A stretch of DNA of 5,931 nt from Alphaproteobacteria bacterium (lineage in GTDB: Bacteria > Pseudomonadota > Alphaproteobacteria > Acetobacterales > Acetobacteraceae): contig JAAFHD010000242.1 in the NCBI GenBank assembly GCA_013298245.1, positions 1-5,931 on the forward strand, written 5' to 3'. The notes beneath the pieces were generated by a model. That model searched no databases. It worked only from the letters and a program-made list of their open reading frames with translations, and was not told the DNA's origin. Position 1 is the first letter of the stretch. The number at the start of each line of letters is the position of its first letter. Below are positions 1 through 5,871 of this stretch, one piece after another. The position numbers and the translations under genes were made by a program.

Positions 1-1155
1 GCCCAGCGCCAGCCGCCCACCGGCATCGGCCTGCACGGTGAAGCGGTCCTGCCCGGCGCGCATGCCCAGCGTGTCATTGCGCGCGACAAGCGCCAGGCCG
101 AGGGCTGTGTCGAGCAGGGTCAGGTCCACCAGGCGGCGGGGTGTTGTGACCTGCCCGCCCTCGGCGCGCAGCGTGCCGATCAGCAGCGGCAGGCCGGTGG
201 CGGGGTCCTGGATGTTCAGCACGCGATGCGCGCCTTGGACGGGCAGCACCAGGATGGCGTCGGCCTGGCCTTCGACCAATGGTTGGATGGCGGCGGCGGC
301 GGCGGGAGCACCGCGAGCCAGCAGCCAGCGCGAACCAGCGCGGCGGAGTTGCCAAGGGCCGGCATCCTCGGTGGTCAGCAGCGTGCCGCCGGGGATGGTC
401 TGCATGCGCCAGCCGAGTTCGGTGATGGCGTCCAACGATGATTGCGGCGCGGTGTCGAGGGCGAGCAGCCATAGCTCGCCGCGCTGGAACAATGCGGCGC
501 CGGTTTCGGTGGGGAAGGGCAGCAGGGCGTCGGTGCGGCGCGCGGGTGGTTCGGGGGCTGCGGGCGGTGCTTCGACGATGCGCGGTGCGGGATCGATGCG
601 TGCGGGTTCCGGCGGCGGTGCGGCGGCGCGTGCAGGTGTTGCGGGACGTGCTGGTTCAGGCGCCGCCGCAGGTGCCGGCGTTGTGACCTGTGCCGGTGCG
701 GCGACCACGCGTTGTGGTGGCGCTGCAACTGGCGTTGTGCCAGGCGTCGAGGCCGCGATGGCGCGCTGCGGTGGCGCGACCGCTGGCGCGGGCGTTTCGC
801 CCGCGATGGCGCGCGCGGGCGCATCCTGCACATCCACCGCCACGCGGTTGCCGATGCGGAAATGCCGTGCTTGCGCGCCGGGTGCGACGGTCACGTCCAC
901 GCCGCCAGGCACGGCGCGGATGGCCAGCACGTTGCGCGGCATGCGGCGCACCGTATCGGTGGGGAAGCTCGCATCCGCCTCGAAGCGGATCGCGATGGTG
1001 TCGCCCTGCTGGACCAGGCTGTAGCGCGGCGGCGCCGCCCAGTCGAAGACGATGCGGCCATGCGTCGCGTGGTCACCCACGCGCAGCGCGACCCGTTCAG
1101 ACGCGGAAGCGGGCCAGCAGGCCAGCACCAGCAGCAGGGCAACCAGGGCGCGCAT
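1..1155 (-). CDS. Secreted protein of unknown function with AMIN-like N-terminal domain (partial, 3' end outside window)
   Basis: The frame is open from an ATG at 1155 to the window edge, giving 385 codons and no stop. The ATG follows the cheZ stop in a TGATG one-base overlap, which fixes the start. Residues 1-18 form a signal peptide ([18 protein letters not shown]) with a likely signal peptidase I site after ASA. C13 also sits in a lipobox-like LAC context, but early for a lipoprotein. Residues 21-110 look like a beta-rich AMIN-type domain (RVGDHATHGRIVFDW, then alternating strands). A Pro/Ala-rich linker covers about 112-208, and a second folded region runs from about 210. C13 is the only Cys, and there is no Lys in the visible part. 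Large periplasmic proteins, often with TPR repeats further on, are known beside alphaproteobacterial flagellar genes. The missing C-terminus could show this. A role in envelope or motor support is inference. The frame is certain; the function is not known. Confidence 0.8.
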   Translation of the reverse strand, partial: MRALVALLLVLACWPASASERVALRVGDHATHGRIVFDWAAPPRYSLVQQGDTIAIRFEADASFPTDTVRRMPRNVLAIRAVPGGVDVTVAPGAQARHFRIGNRVAVDVQDAPARAIAGETPAPAVAPPQRAIAASTPGTTPVAAPPQRVVAAPAQVTTPAPAAAPEPARPATPARAAAPPPEPARIDPAPRIVEAPPAAPEPPARRTDALLPFPTETGAALFQRGELWLLALDTAPQSSLDAITELGWRMQTIPGGTLLTTEDAGPWQLRRAGSRWLLARGAPAAAAAIQPLVEGQADAILVLPVQGAHRVLNIQDPATGLPLLIGTLRAEGGQVTTPRRLVDLTLLDTALGLALVARNDTLGMRAGQDRFTVQADAGGRLALG

Positions 1156-1727
1156 CAATCGAAGCTTGCCAGCAGGCTGTCGATATCGGCTTGCGATGCA
1201 GCGGTGGCCGGCAGTTGCGGGCCATTGGCCAGGGCGCGGCCTTCCGGCACGTCGGTGCGTGCGGGCTCGGTGGCGCTGCTGGGGAAGGGGCCGAAGCGTT
1301 CTTCCACCAGGCGCAGCCGGTCTTCGATGGACTTCAGCGCGGTGACCACCTTGCCGATGCGCTGGCCGGTGATGTCCTGGAAGGAGCACGCCTCAAAGAT
1401 GCGGGTGGTGGCGCCGATGATGGCGGTGGCTGACGCTGCCGGCAGCGCGGGTGCGAGGCGTTCCAGCCCCTCACACGCGTCGAGGATTTCATCGGTGGCG
1501 CGGGCAGTGTGCGCGACCACCGCATCCAGTTCGTCGGTCGCGACGGGGATGTGGCTGGTGTTGATGTCCACCACCTTGAGCGCGGCCATTTCCTGCCGCG
1601 CGCGGGTGATTTCCTCCGCCAGGCCCTGCAGCTCGCCCAGCAGCAGCGTTTCCTTGGGCGACAGGTCGCCATTGATGGAGGTCAGCACCTGGCGCACCGC
1701 CTGTTCCACCGTGTCACCGTCATGCAT
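1155..1727 (-). CDS. cheZ: CheZ, CheY-P phosphatase
   Basis: This 190-residue protein dephosphorylates CheY-P in the cytoplasm and so ends the signal to the flagellar switch. The diagnostic motif is FQDITGQ at residues 116-122. D118 and Q122 have the same spacing as the E. coli CheZ catalytic pair D143/Q147. The body is mostly helical (long helices about 24-55 and 64-145), as in the family four-helix bundle. A Pro/Ala-rich linker (about 147-177) leads to a C-terminal peptide [12 protein letters not shown], matching the CheY-binding tail of E. coli CheZ. The ATG at 1727 overlaps the end of cheY by 8 bases, with GAAGG about 10 bases upstream inside cheY, so translation is probably coupled. A second ATG at 1723 is out of frame. 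The product is slightly shorter than E. coli CheZ (214 residues). Confidence 0.93.
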   Translation of the reverse strand: MHDGDTVEQAVRQVLTSINGDLSPKETLLLGELQGLAEEITRARQEMAALKVVDINTSHIPVATDELDAVVAHTARATDEILDACEGLERLAPALPAASATAIIGATTRIFEACSFQDITGQRIGKVVTALKSIEDRLRLVEERFGPFPSSATEPARTDVPEGRALANGPQLPATAASQADIDSLLASFD

Positions 1728-2100
1728 GGACCAGCACCTTCTCGATCTTCTCGCGCAGCGTCTCGGCGTTGAAGGGCTTGACGATGTAGTTGGACACGCC
1801 CGCCTGCTTGGCGGCGACCACGTTCTCGGTCTTGCTCTCGGCGGTGATCATGATGAAGGGCAGGTTCTTCAGGCGCTGGTCGGCGCGCACTTCCTTCAGC
1901 AGTTCCAGGCCGGTCATGGGTTCCATGTTCCAGTCGCTGATGACCAGGCCGAAATTGCCTGCGCGCAGCTTGGCCAGCGCTTCCGAGCCGTCGCTGGCTT
2001 CTTCGACATTGTCGAAGTCGAGCTGCTTGAGCAGGTTGCGGATGATGCGCAGCATCGTCTTGTAGTCATCGACGATCAGGATGTTCATGTTCTTGTCCAT
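1720..2100 (-). CDS. cheY: CheY, single-domain chemotaxis response regulator
   Basis: This 126-residue receiver domain has no output domain. Every active-site position is present: acidic pair D11/D12, phosphoacceptor D56 (ISDWNME), T86 (MITAE), aromatic switch residue Y105 and K108 (VKPF). The phosphorylated form is expected to bind FliM and CheZ, both encoded in this operon. GAGGA lies 6 bases before the ATG at 2100. A 30-base gap separates it from the upstream motE-like gene, the only non-overlapping junction in the operon; no clear promoter is visible in the gap. Other single-domain receivers share this layout. The match in length, the aromatic switch and the adjacent cheZ make CheY the best call. 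The CheA kinase is not in the window. Confidence 0.95.
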   Translation of the reverse strand: MDKNMNILIVDDYKTMLRIIRNLLKQLDFDNVEEASDGSEALAKLRAGNFGLVISDWNMEPMTGLELLKEVRADQRLKNLPFIMITAESKTENVVAAKQAGVSNYIVKPFNAETLREKIEKVLVHA

Positions 2101-2130
2101 GGCGGGTCCTCGGGCGGTGTTCGGGGGTTG

Positions 2131-2718
2131 TCAGTCGGGTTGGCGGCCGCGCAGGCGCGACAATTCTGCGGTAACGGCACGCGCACGGTCCGGGCGCATC
2201 GCGGCCAGAACCGGCGCGGCCTTTGCATCACGCATGCGATCAATGACTTGCAGCAGCACGGGCATTTCCAGTTCATCCAGAATCGCGGCCGCATCGCGCG
2301 GGCGCATCGCTTCATAGACGCGGACTAGTTGACGAATTCCTGCCTCCTCGCGCTGGTCGCGGGCGCGGGTTTCGGCTTCCAGTCGGGTTTGCAGCGCGCG
2401 CATTTCATCCACACGCTGCTGCACGCGGCGTTCGGCCGCCTGGATCAGCAATTCGCGCTGCGCCAGTTCCTCGGCGCGGCGGTCGATGTCCTGTCGGCGG
2501 GCGCGGAGCGATTCCAGCAATGCGCGCTCGGCTTCCGCATTGGCGTCAGGCGGGGCGGGTGCGGGCGTTGCGGCGGGCGTGGGCGCAGGCTGTTGTGCCT
2601 GTGCCGCCATCGGCCGCTGCGCGATTTCGACGGGTTGGGTGATCACGCGTTCCAGCTTGACCAGCGCCAAGGCCACCATCGCGGCCATCGCCAAGGGCAG
2701 CACGCGCAGCGGGATCAT
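2131..2718 (-). CDS. motE: MotE-like flagellar protein with MgtE-N-type domain
   Basis: This 195-residue protein has an N-terminal membrane segment or signal anchor (about 4-20), a Pro/Ala/Gln-rich spacer (about 35-60), a charged coiled coil (about 61-125) and a C-terminal helical domain (about 127-190). The last domain contains YEAMRPRDAAAILDELEMP and VLAAMRPDRARAV, typical of the MgtE N-terminal domain. In Sinorhizobium, MotE of this family is a periplasmic chaperone for the motility protein MotC. Related proteins are common in alphaproteobacterial flagellar operons where MotC itself is absent, so the exact partner here is unknown. It is not a magnesium transporter: the channel part of MgtE is missing. 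The ATG forms an ATGA overlap with the stop of the upstream DUF6468-type gene, which fixes the start and suggests coupled translation. Confidence 0.82.
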   Translation of the reverse strand: MIPLRVLPLAMAAMVALALVKLERVITQPVEIAQRPMAAQAQQPAPTPAATPAPAPPDANAEAERALLESLRARRQDIDRRAEELAQRELLIQAAERRVQQRVDEMRALQTRLEAETRARDQREEAGIRQLVRVYEAMRPRDAAAILDELEMPVLLQVIDRMRDAKAAPVLAAMRPDRARAVTAELSRLRGRQPD

Positions 2719-3074
2719 GGCCTCACCATCGCACGCGGCGCATCGGCCGTGCGGGCGGCGCGCACCGCGCCATCCAGGCGGTCGGCGATCGTCTCGCCAC
2801 GTTCGACCAGGTAGCGCAGATCCTCGCGCAGCGGTTCTGCCGCCGCGGTTTTTTCCGCGACCTGGCGGCCCGCCAGTTCGGCCGCGGCGCGCAGGCGTAG
2901 CAGTGCCGATTCGGCGGCGCGCGTCGCGTCACCCAGGCTGGCCGCGGCTTCGGCCAGTGCCTCGCGCTCACCGCGCAGCCGCGACAGCGACGCATTCAAC
3001 CGCCAGGCCAGCGGCAACGCCGCGCCCAGCAGCAGGATCACGATCGCCTGCACGGCCCATTCCAGCATGCTCAT
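2715..3074 (-). CDS. DUF6468-type membrane-anchored coiled-coil protein
   Basis: This is a 119-residue protein with one N-terminal membrane helix (about 6-24, WAVQAIVILLLGAALPLAW) and then an almost continuous Ala/Glu/Arg/Leu-rich helix (about 26-108), probably a coiled coil. By layout and position between fliM and the motE-like gene it matches the small DUF6468 proteins of Rhodospirillales flagellar clusters. That assignment is from recall, not a search. The frame stays open upstream to 3170, but the ATG at 3074 makes an ATGA overlap with the fliM stop and begins directly before the membrane helix; the upstream extension is an Arg/Gly-rich shadow of fliM. A second ATG lies two codons later. 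No function is established. It shares its layout with its downstream neighbour, so a joint role at the motor is plausible but inferred. Confidence 0.8.
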   Translation of the reverse strand: MSMLEWAVQAIVILLLGAALPLAWRLNASLSRLRGEREALAEAAASLGDATRAAESALLRLRAAAELAGRQVAEKTAAAEPLREDLRYLVERGETIADRLDGAVRAARTADAPRAMVRP

Positions 3075-4126
3075 GGCGCGGGTGCCCCCAGCAAGGTTTC
3101 CAGCACGCGCACGGCCGGGCGGTCTTCCACGCGGCCCAGTTCGGCCTCGAACAGCGCGACACTGCCGCATTGCAACTTGACCGGCGCTTGCGGCGGTGCG
3201 GAGAGGATGATCCGGTCACCGGGCTTCAGCGCCAGCATGACGGATAGCGGCATCACCTGCTGGTCCAGCACCACATCGAGCGCGATGCGCGTGTGGCGCA
3301 GTTCTTCGGCCAGGTGGGTTTCCCAGATGCTGTCGCGGCCGAATTTTTCGCCCATGAACTGCTGCAACAGCATCTCGCGCACGGGTTCCAGCGTGGCGTA
3401 GGGCAGCAGCAATTCGATATTGCCGCCGCGGTCTTCCATGTCGACGCGCAGGCGGGCCAGCACGCAGGCATTGGACAGGCGGCTGATCATGGCGAAGCGC
3501 GGGTTCACCTCCAGCCGGTCGAATTCGAAGGTGACGCCGGAGAGCGGCTGGAAGGCCTCGCCCATGTCGTCCAGCACGACGCGCAGCAGGCGTTCGACCA
3601 GGGTGCGTTCGATGGTGGTGTAGGGCCGCCCCTCCACGCGCATGGCAGAGGTGCCGCGGCGGCCGCCCAGCAGCACATCCACCACCGAATAGATCATGGC
3701 GCTGTCCACCACGATCATCCCGTAATTGTCCCATTCGCGGCACTTGAACACCGCCAGCATCGCCGGCAGCGGCACGCCGTTCAGATAGTCGCCGAAGCGC
3801 TGGGAGGCGATGCTGTCGATCGAGACTTCGACGTTGTCGGAGGTGAAGTTGCGCAACGAGGTGGACATGATGCGCACCAGCCGGTCGAAGATGATCTCCA
3901 GCATCGGCAGGCGTTCGTATGATACCAGGCCGGAGCTGATGATGCGCTCCATGCCGGACTTGCCAGCACCGGCTGAATCGCCGCCCTCGAAGCCCATCAG
4001 GCTGTCGATTTCGGCCTGGTTCAGCACGCGCGCCGCATCCGTCGGCGCGGTCGTGTCGCCGCCGCCGGTGGCGGCGTCTTCGATGGCCGCACCCCAGGCG
4101 GCTGCCAGATCATCTTCCTCGCTCAT
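3071..4126 (-). CDS. fliM: FliM, flagellar motor switch protein
   Basis: This 351-residue C-ring protein binds CheY-P and sets the direction or state of rotation. The CheY-binding motif LNQAEIDSLMGF is at residues 35-46. The middle domain (about 60-260) includes SYERLPMLEIIFDRLVRIM, DNYGMIVVDSAMIY and the FliG-contact loop LLGGRRG (152-158). The C-terminal SpoA domain (about 275-345) has VMLALKPGDRIIL. The ATG at 4126 forms an ATGA overlap with the fliL stop, which decides the start. The frame is open further upstream to 4504, but that stretch is antisense-like noise over fliL. In E. coli the CheY motif begins at the N-terminus; here an acidic, Gly/Thr/Ala-rich 34-residue leader precedes it, which I recall as usual in alphaproteobacterial FliM. 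Confidence 0.96.
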   Translation of the reverse strand: MSEEDDLAAAWGAAIEDAATGGGDTTAPTDAARVLNQAEIDSLMGFEGGDSAGAGKSGMERIISSGLVSYERLPMLEIIFDRLVRIMSTSLRNFTSDNVEVSIDSIASQRFGDYLNGVPLPAMLAVFKCREWDNYGMIVVDSAMIYSVVDVLLGGRRGTSAMRVEGRPYTTIERTLVERLLRVVLDDMGEAFQPLSGVTFEFDRLEVNPRFAMISRLSNACVLARLRVDMEDRGGNIELLLPYATLEPVREMLLQQFMGEKFGRDSIWETHLAEELRHTRIALDVVLDQQVMPLSVMLALKPGDRIILSAPPQAPVKLQCGSVALFEAELGRVEDRPAVRVLETLLGAPAP

Positions 4127-4623
4127 TGGACCAGGATTTCCTGGAACAGCACGTCGGTGACGCGCACGGGGTGGGCGATGATGTTGGCGCGCGCCATCAG
4201 TTCTTCGCGCAGGCGGTGCGTGCCGGCGGAGCCGCGCAATTCCTCGGGGCGCATTTCGCGCAGATAGGTGGTGAACAGGTCGACGATGCGCGGCAGCGAG
4301 GCCTGCAGCGCGGCCGCGTCCTCCTGGCCCAGCACCTCGATCTGGCTGCGCAGACGGATGAAGGTGGGGCGGCGGCCGGCGGCGTTCAGGTTGGCGGTGA
4401 TGTCGGGCACCTGCACGAAGGCGGGCAGGCGCGGCGGCGGTGGTGCGGGTTCGCCGCTGGCCTGTTCGGGCGGCGGTGCGCCGCCCAGCAGGCCCGAGAA
4501 CCACACGCCGGCCCCCGCTCCGCCCAACAGCAGGGGCAGCGCGATCAGCAGCAGCTTCTTCTTGCCGCCCTTCTTCGGCGCTTCGGCTTCCGCCTCAGCG
4601 GGTGCGGGCTTGCTGGCCGCCAT
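4123..4623 (-). CDS. fliL: FliL, flagellar basal body-associated stator protein
   Basis: This 166-residue inner-membrane protein supports the stator around the motor. It has a short cytoplasmic tail with a Lys cluster (KKGGKKK, 17-23), one membrane helix (about 24-46), a Pro-rich periplasmic spacer (about 49-67) and the FliL domain (about 68-166). The domain begins with the strand FVQVPDITANLN. Its end, ANIIAHPVRVTDVLFQEILVQ in two parts (146-150 and 151-166), is the typical C-terminal helix and strand leading into the membrane-proximal face. GGAAGGA lies about 10 bases before the ATG at 4623, which is the first gene of the minus-strand operon. The same frame is open to 5478 across the intergenic region and flgF, but the RBS and the domain layout select 4623. 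It overlaps fliM by 4 bases. Confidence 0.93.
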   Translation of the reverse strand: MAASKPAPAEAEAEAPKKGGKKKLLLIALPLLLGGAGAGVWFSGLLGGAPPPEQASGEPAPPPPRLPAFVQVPDITANLNAAGRRPTFIRLRSQIEVLGQEDAAALQASLPRIVDLFTTYLREMRPEELRGSAGTHRLREELMARANIIAHPVRVTDVLFQEILVQ

Positions 4624-4647
4624 GGGGCGCCGGTCCTTCCATTGCGC

Positions 4648-4662
4648 GCGACGATCTGTCGC
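4648..4662. repeat. Small inverted repeat in the fliL leader
   Basis: GCGAC and GTCGC form perfect 5-base arms around a 5-base loop (GATCT). The repeat lies 25 bases before the fliL start, just upstream of its ribosome binding site. It could be a weak mRNA hairpin or an operator half-site, or chance in GC-rich DNA. No protein is known to bind it. Confidence 0.3.
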
Positions 4663-4768
4663 ACCCGGCAGTTTTCGCACGCTCTGGTTAACGAAAGCTT
4701 GCGCGCACGGCCCGGGCATTGCGCGCCGCGCACCGGCAATTCCTGCCGCCGAAAACCCGCGGAAAACC

Positions 4769-4784
4769 TGGCACGGCGCTTGCC
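4769..4784 (+). promoter_or_regulatory. Sigma-54 (RpoN) promoter for flgF-flgG
   Basis: The element TGGCACGGCGCTTGCC matches the sigma-54 consensus TGGCACG-N4-TTGC at every fixed position, with GG and GC separated by exactly ten bases. Transcription would start near 4795, giving a leader of about 18 bases that still includes AAGGAG (4797-4802), 10 bases before the flgF ATG. Sigma-54 control of rod and hook genes is well established in alphaproteobacteria such as Caulobacter, where FlbD is the activator. Activator binding here is inferred. Confidence 0.85.
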
Positions 4785-4785
4785 A
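4770..4785 (-). promoter_or_regulatory. Possible weaker sigma-54 element facing fliL
   Basis: The opposite strand of the flgF promoter reads TGGCAAGCGCCGTGCC. It keeps the essential GG-N10-GC spacing, matches six of seven -24 bases and three of four -12 bases (GTGC for TTGC). Transcription would start near 4759 and leave about 135 bases before fliL. No better promoter for the minus-strand operon was found in the intergenic region, but this match could be a by-product of the near-palindrome. Confidence 0.35.
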
Positions 4786-4812
4786 AGCATCCGGGCAAGG
4801 AGCCCCGCAATC

Positions 4813-5871
4813 ATGGACAGTCCCGGCTATATCGTTCTTTCGCGGATGACGGCGCAGATGCGCGCGCAGGCCGTGACCGCGCACAACCTGGCCAATGCGG
4901 ACACGCCGGGGTTTCGTCTTTCGCGCCCTATCTTTGCGGAACACGAAACCCAGCAGCGCTTCACGCAACGCATCCCCGGTGGGCGCGATGTGGGCTACAC
5001 CTGGGACCGCGCGACCTGGCGCGACAGCCAGCCTGGCGCCATCACCCGCACCGGCAATCCGCTGGATGTCGCGATCCAGGGCGAAGGGTTTTTCGCGGTC
5101 GAGACCACGCGCGGCGAACGCTATACCCGCGCTGGGCGCTTCACCGTCGGTGGCGACGGCCGGCTGATGGACCAGCAGGGCCACGCCGTGCTGAACGAGG
5201 CCGGCAACCCGATTGCCATCGCGCCGAATGACACCCGCATCGAAGTGCGCGGCGATGGTTCCATTGTGTCCGAAAACGGGCCGCTGGGGCGGCTGCGCGT
5301 CGTGCGCTTCGACAACATCCAGACCTTGCGCGCGGAGGGCGAACGCCTGTTCGACGCCGCCGGCCAGCAGCCCACGCCCATCGCGCGCCCCACCGTCATG
5401 CAAGGTGCGGTGGAGGGCAGCAATGTCCAGCCTGTGATCGAAGTCACGCGCATGATGGCCGAAGTGCGCGAATTCCAACTGGCATCACAATTCGCCGAGC
5501 GCGAAGGCGAGCGCCTGTCCACCGCCATCGACCGCATCCTGCGCCGGAGAAACTGTTCATGCGTTCACTGCACATCGCCGCCGATGCCTGCGCCTTGTCG
5601 CGGCTCATCAACAGGGGTCAATGACCATGCGTTCACTCCACATCGCCGCGACGGGCATGCTGGCACAGCAGACCAATGTCGAAGTGATTTCCAACAACCT
5701 GGCCAACATGACCACGACCGGCTTCAAGCGCCGGCGCGCGGAATTCCAGGACCTGATCTATCAGAATCTGCGGCGCGCGGGGTCCACCTCTTCGGACACC
5801 GGCACGGTGCTGCCATCGGGCGCGCAGGTGGGGTTGGGTGTGCGCACCGCGGCGATTTATCGCATCAATGA
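4813..5871 (+). CDS. flgF: FlgF, flagellar proximal rod protein (expected stop missing; frame runs into flgG)
   Basis: FlgF forms part of the rod that carries torque from the motor to the hook. Residues 1-246 look like a complete member of the flagellar rod/hook family: N-terminal helix with [13 protein letters not shown] (23-35), [14 protein letters not shown] (81-94), RYTRAGRF (103-110), [13 protein letters not shown], and a C-terminal helix [20 protein letters not shown] (208-227). E. coli FlgF is 251 residues, so a stop is expected near 5550, but none is present. The frame instead stays open for about 106 more residues to a TGA at 5869, overlapping flgG in another frame. The body contains no Cys and no Lys, while the extra tail starts with four Cys in sixteen residues, so the tail is probably not native. 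The ATG at 4813 is preceded by AAGGAG and the sigma-54 promoter. The true C-terminus is uncertain; the end given is the first in-frame stop. Confidence 0.85.
   Translation: MDSPGYIVLSRMTAQMRAQAVTAHNLANADTPGFRLSRPIFAEHETQQRFTQRIPGGRDVGYTWDRATWRDSQPGAITRTGNPLDVAIQGEGFFAVETTRGERYTRAGRFTVGGDGRLMDQQGHAVLNEAGNPIAIAPNDTRIEVRGDGSIVSENGPLGRLRVVRFDNIQTLRAEGERLFDAAGQQPTPIARPTVMQGAVEGSNVQPVIEVTRMMAEVREFQLASQFAEREGERLSTAIDRILRRRNCSCVHCTSPPMPAPCRGSSTGVNDHAFTPHRRDGHAGTADQCRSDFQQPGQHDHDRLQAPARGIPGPDLSESAARGVHLFGHRHGAAIGRAGGVGCAHRGDLSHQ
5546..5551 (+). promoter_or_regulatory. Ribosome binding site in front of the flgG-like mini-ORF
   Basis: GGAGAA lies 7 bases before the ATG at 5559. This is a better-placed site than the one serving the real flgG start (AGGGG at 5613-5617, 9 bases before 5627). 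It suggests that 5559 was, or still is, a translation start. Confidence 0.55.
5559..5624 (+). pseudogene. 21-codon mini-ORF copying the FlgG N-terminus; likely decayed duplicate of the flgG start
   Basis: The mini-ORF begins MRSLHIAA, the same eight residues that begin FlgG 68 bases downstream, then diverges ([13 protein letters not shown]) and stops at 5622-5624. At the DNA level 5559-5580 and 5627-5648 match at 21 of 22 bases. The one difference is synonymous in the FlgG frame (CTG and CTC for Leu), which suggests both copies were once read in that frame. The stop overlaps an ATG at 5621 as ATGA, and that ATG is in frame with flgG, so translation could be coupled. It may be a remnant, a short leader peptide, or the real flgF end reached by a frame change. 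Its sequence is certain; its role is not. Confidence 0.5.
5559..5648 (+). repeat. Direct repeat of the flgG start, 68-base period
   Basis: The two units are 5559-5580 and 5627-5648, each 22 bases with one mismatch at the twelfth base. The 46 bases between them do not align convincingly with flgG. A match this long is unlikely by chance even in GC-rich DNA, so a duplication or a copied segment is the simplest source. Confidence 0.85.

Noticed and set aside
38..1024. A 328-codon open frame on the plus strand
   Set aside because: It is antisense to the signal-peptide-bearing minus-strand gene. Its product is Ala/Gly/Arg/Ser-rich without domain signs.
712..2328. A 538-codon open frame on the plus strand opposite the secreted protein, cheZ and cheY
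   Set aside because: It lies antisense to clear cheY and cheZ, has low-complexity Ala/Arg/Ser/His-rich sequence and no known motif. Long antisense frames are expected at this GC content.
3075..3170. Earlier ATG at 3170 for the DUF6468-type gene
   Set aside because: It would add 32 Arg/Gly-rich residues before the membrane helix and overlap fliM by 100 bases. The ATGA start at 3074 is more natural.
3293..3922. A 209-codon plus-strand open frame rich in His, Gln and Ala
   Set aside because: It is an exact antisense shadow of fliM, whose protein is unmistakable.
4127..4504. Upstream extension of the fliM frame across fliL
   Set aside because: The extension is Arg/Pro/His-rich noise. The ATGA overlap with fliL and the known N-terminal motif place the start at 4126.
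4665..4695. A TTAA and GCCG pair on the minus strand as a sigma-28 promoter for fliL
   Set aside because: The spacing and the -10 half (GCCGGGTG versus GCCGATAA) do not fit the consensus.
4640..4726. CATTGCGCGC repeated at 4640-4649 and 4717-4726
   Set aside because: Ten GC-rich bases found twice are too weak in this composition, and neither copy is placed sensibly relative to a promoter.
4126..4812. Plus-strand frame upstream of and joined to flgF
   Set aside because: It is antisense to fliL. The sigma-54 promoter, ribosome binding site and family N-terminus all put the flgF start at 4813.
4624..5478. Upstream extension of the fliL frame across the intergenic region and flgF
   Set aside because: FliL starts with its own ribosome binding site and a normal tail and membrane helix at 4623. 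The extension is antisense to flgF.
5550..5600. The CSCVHC string in the flgF run-on tail as a metal-binding site
   Set aside because: It arises from reading the mini-ORF region in another frame. No rod protein has such a motif.
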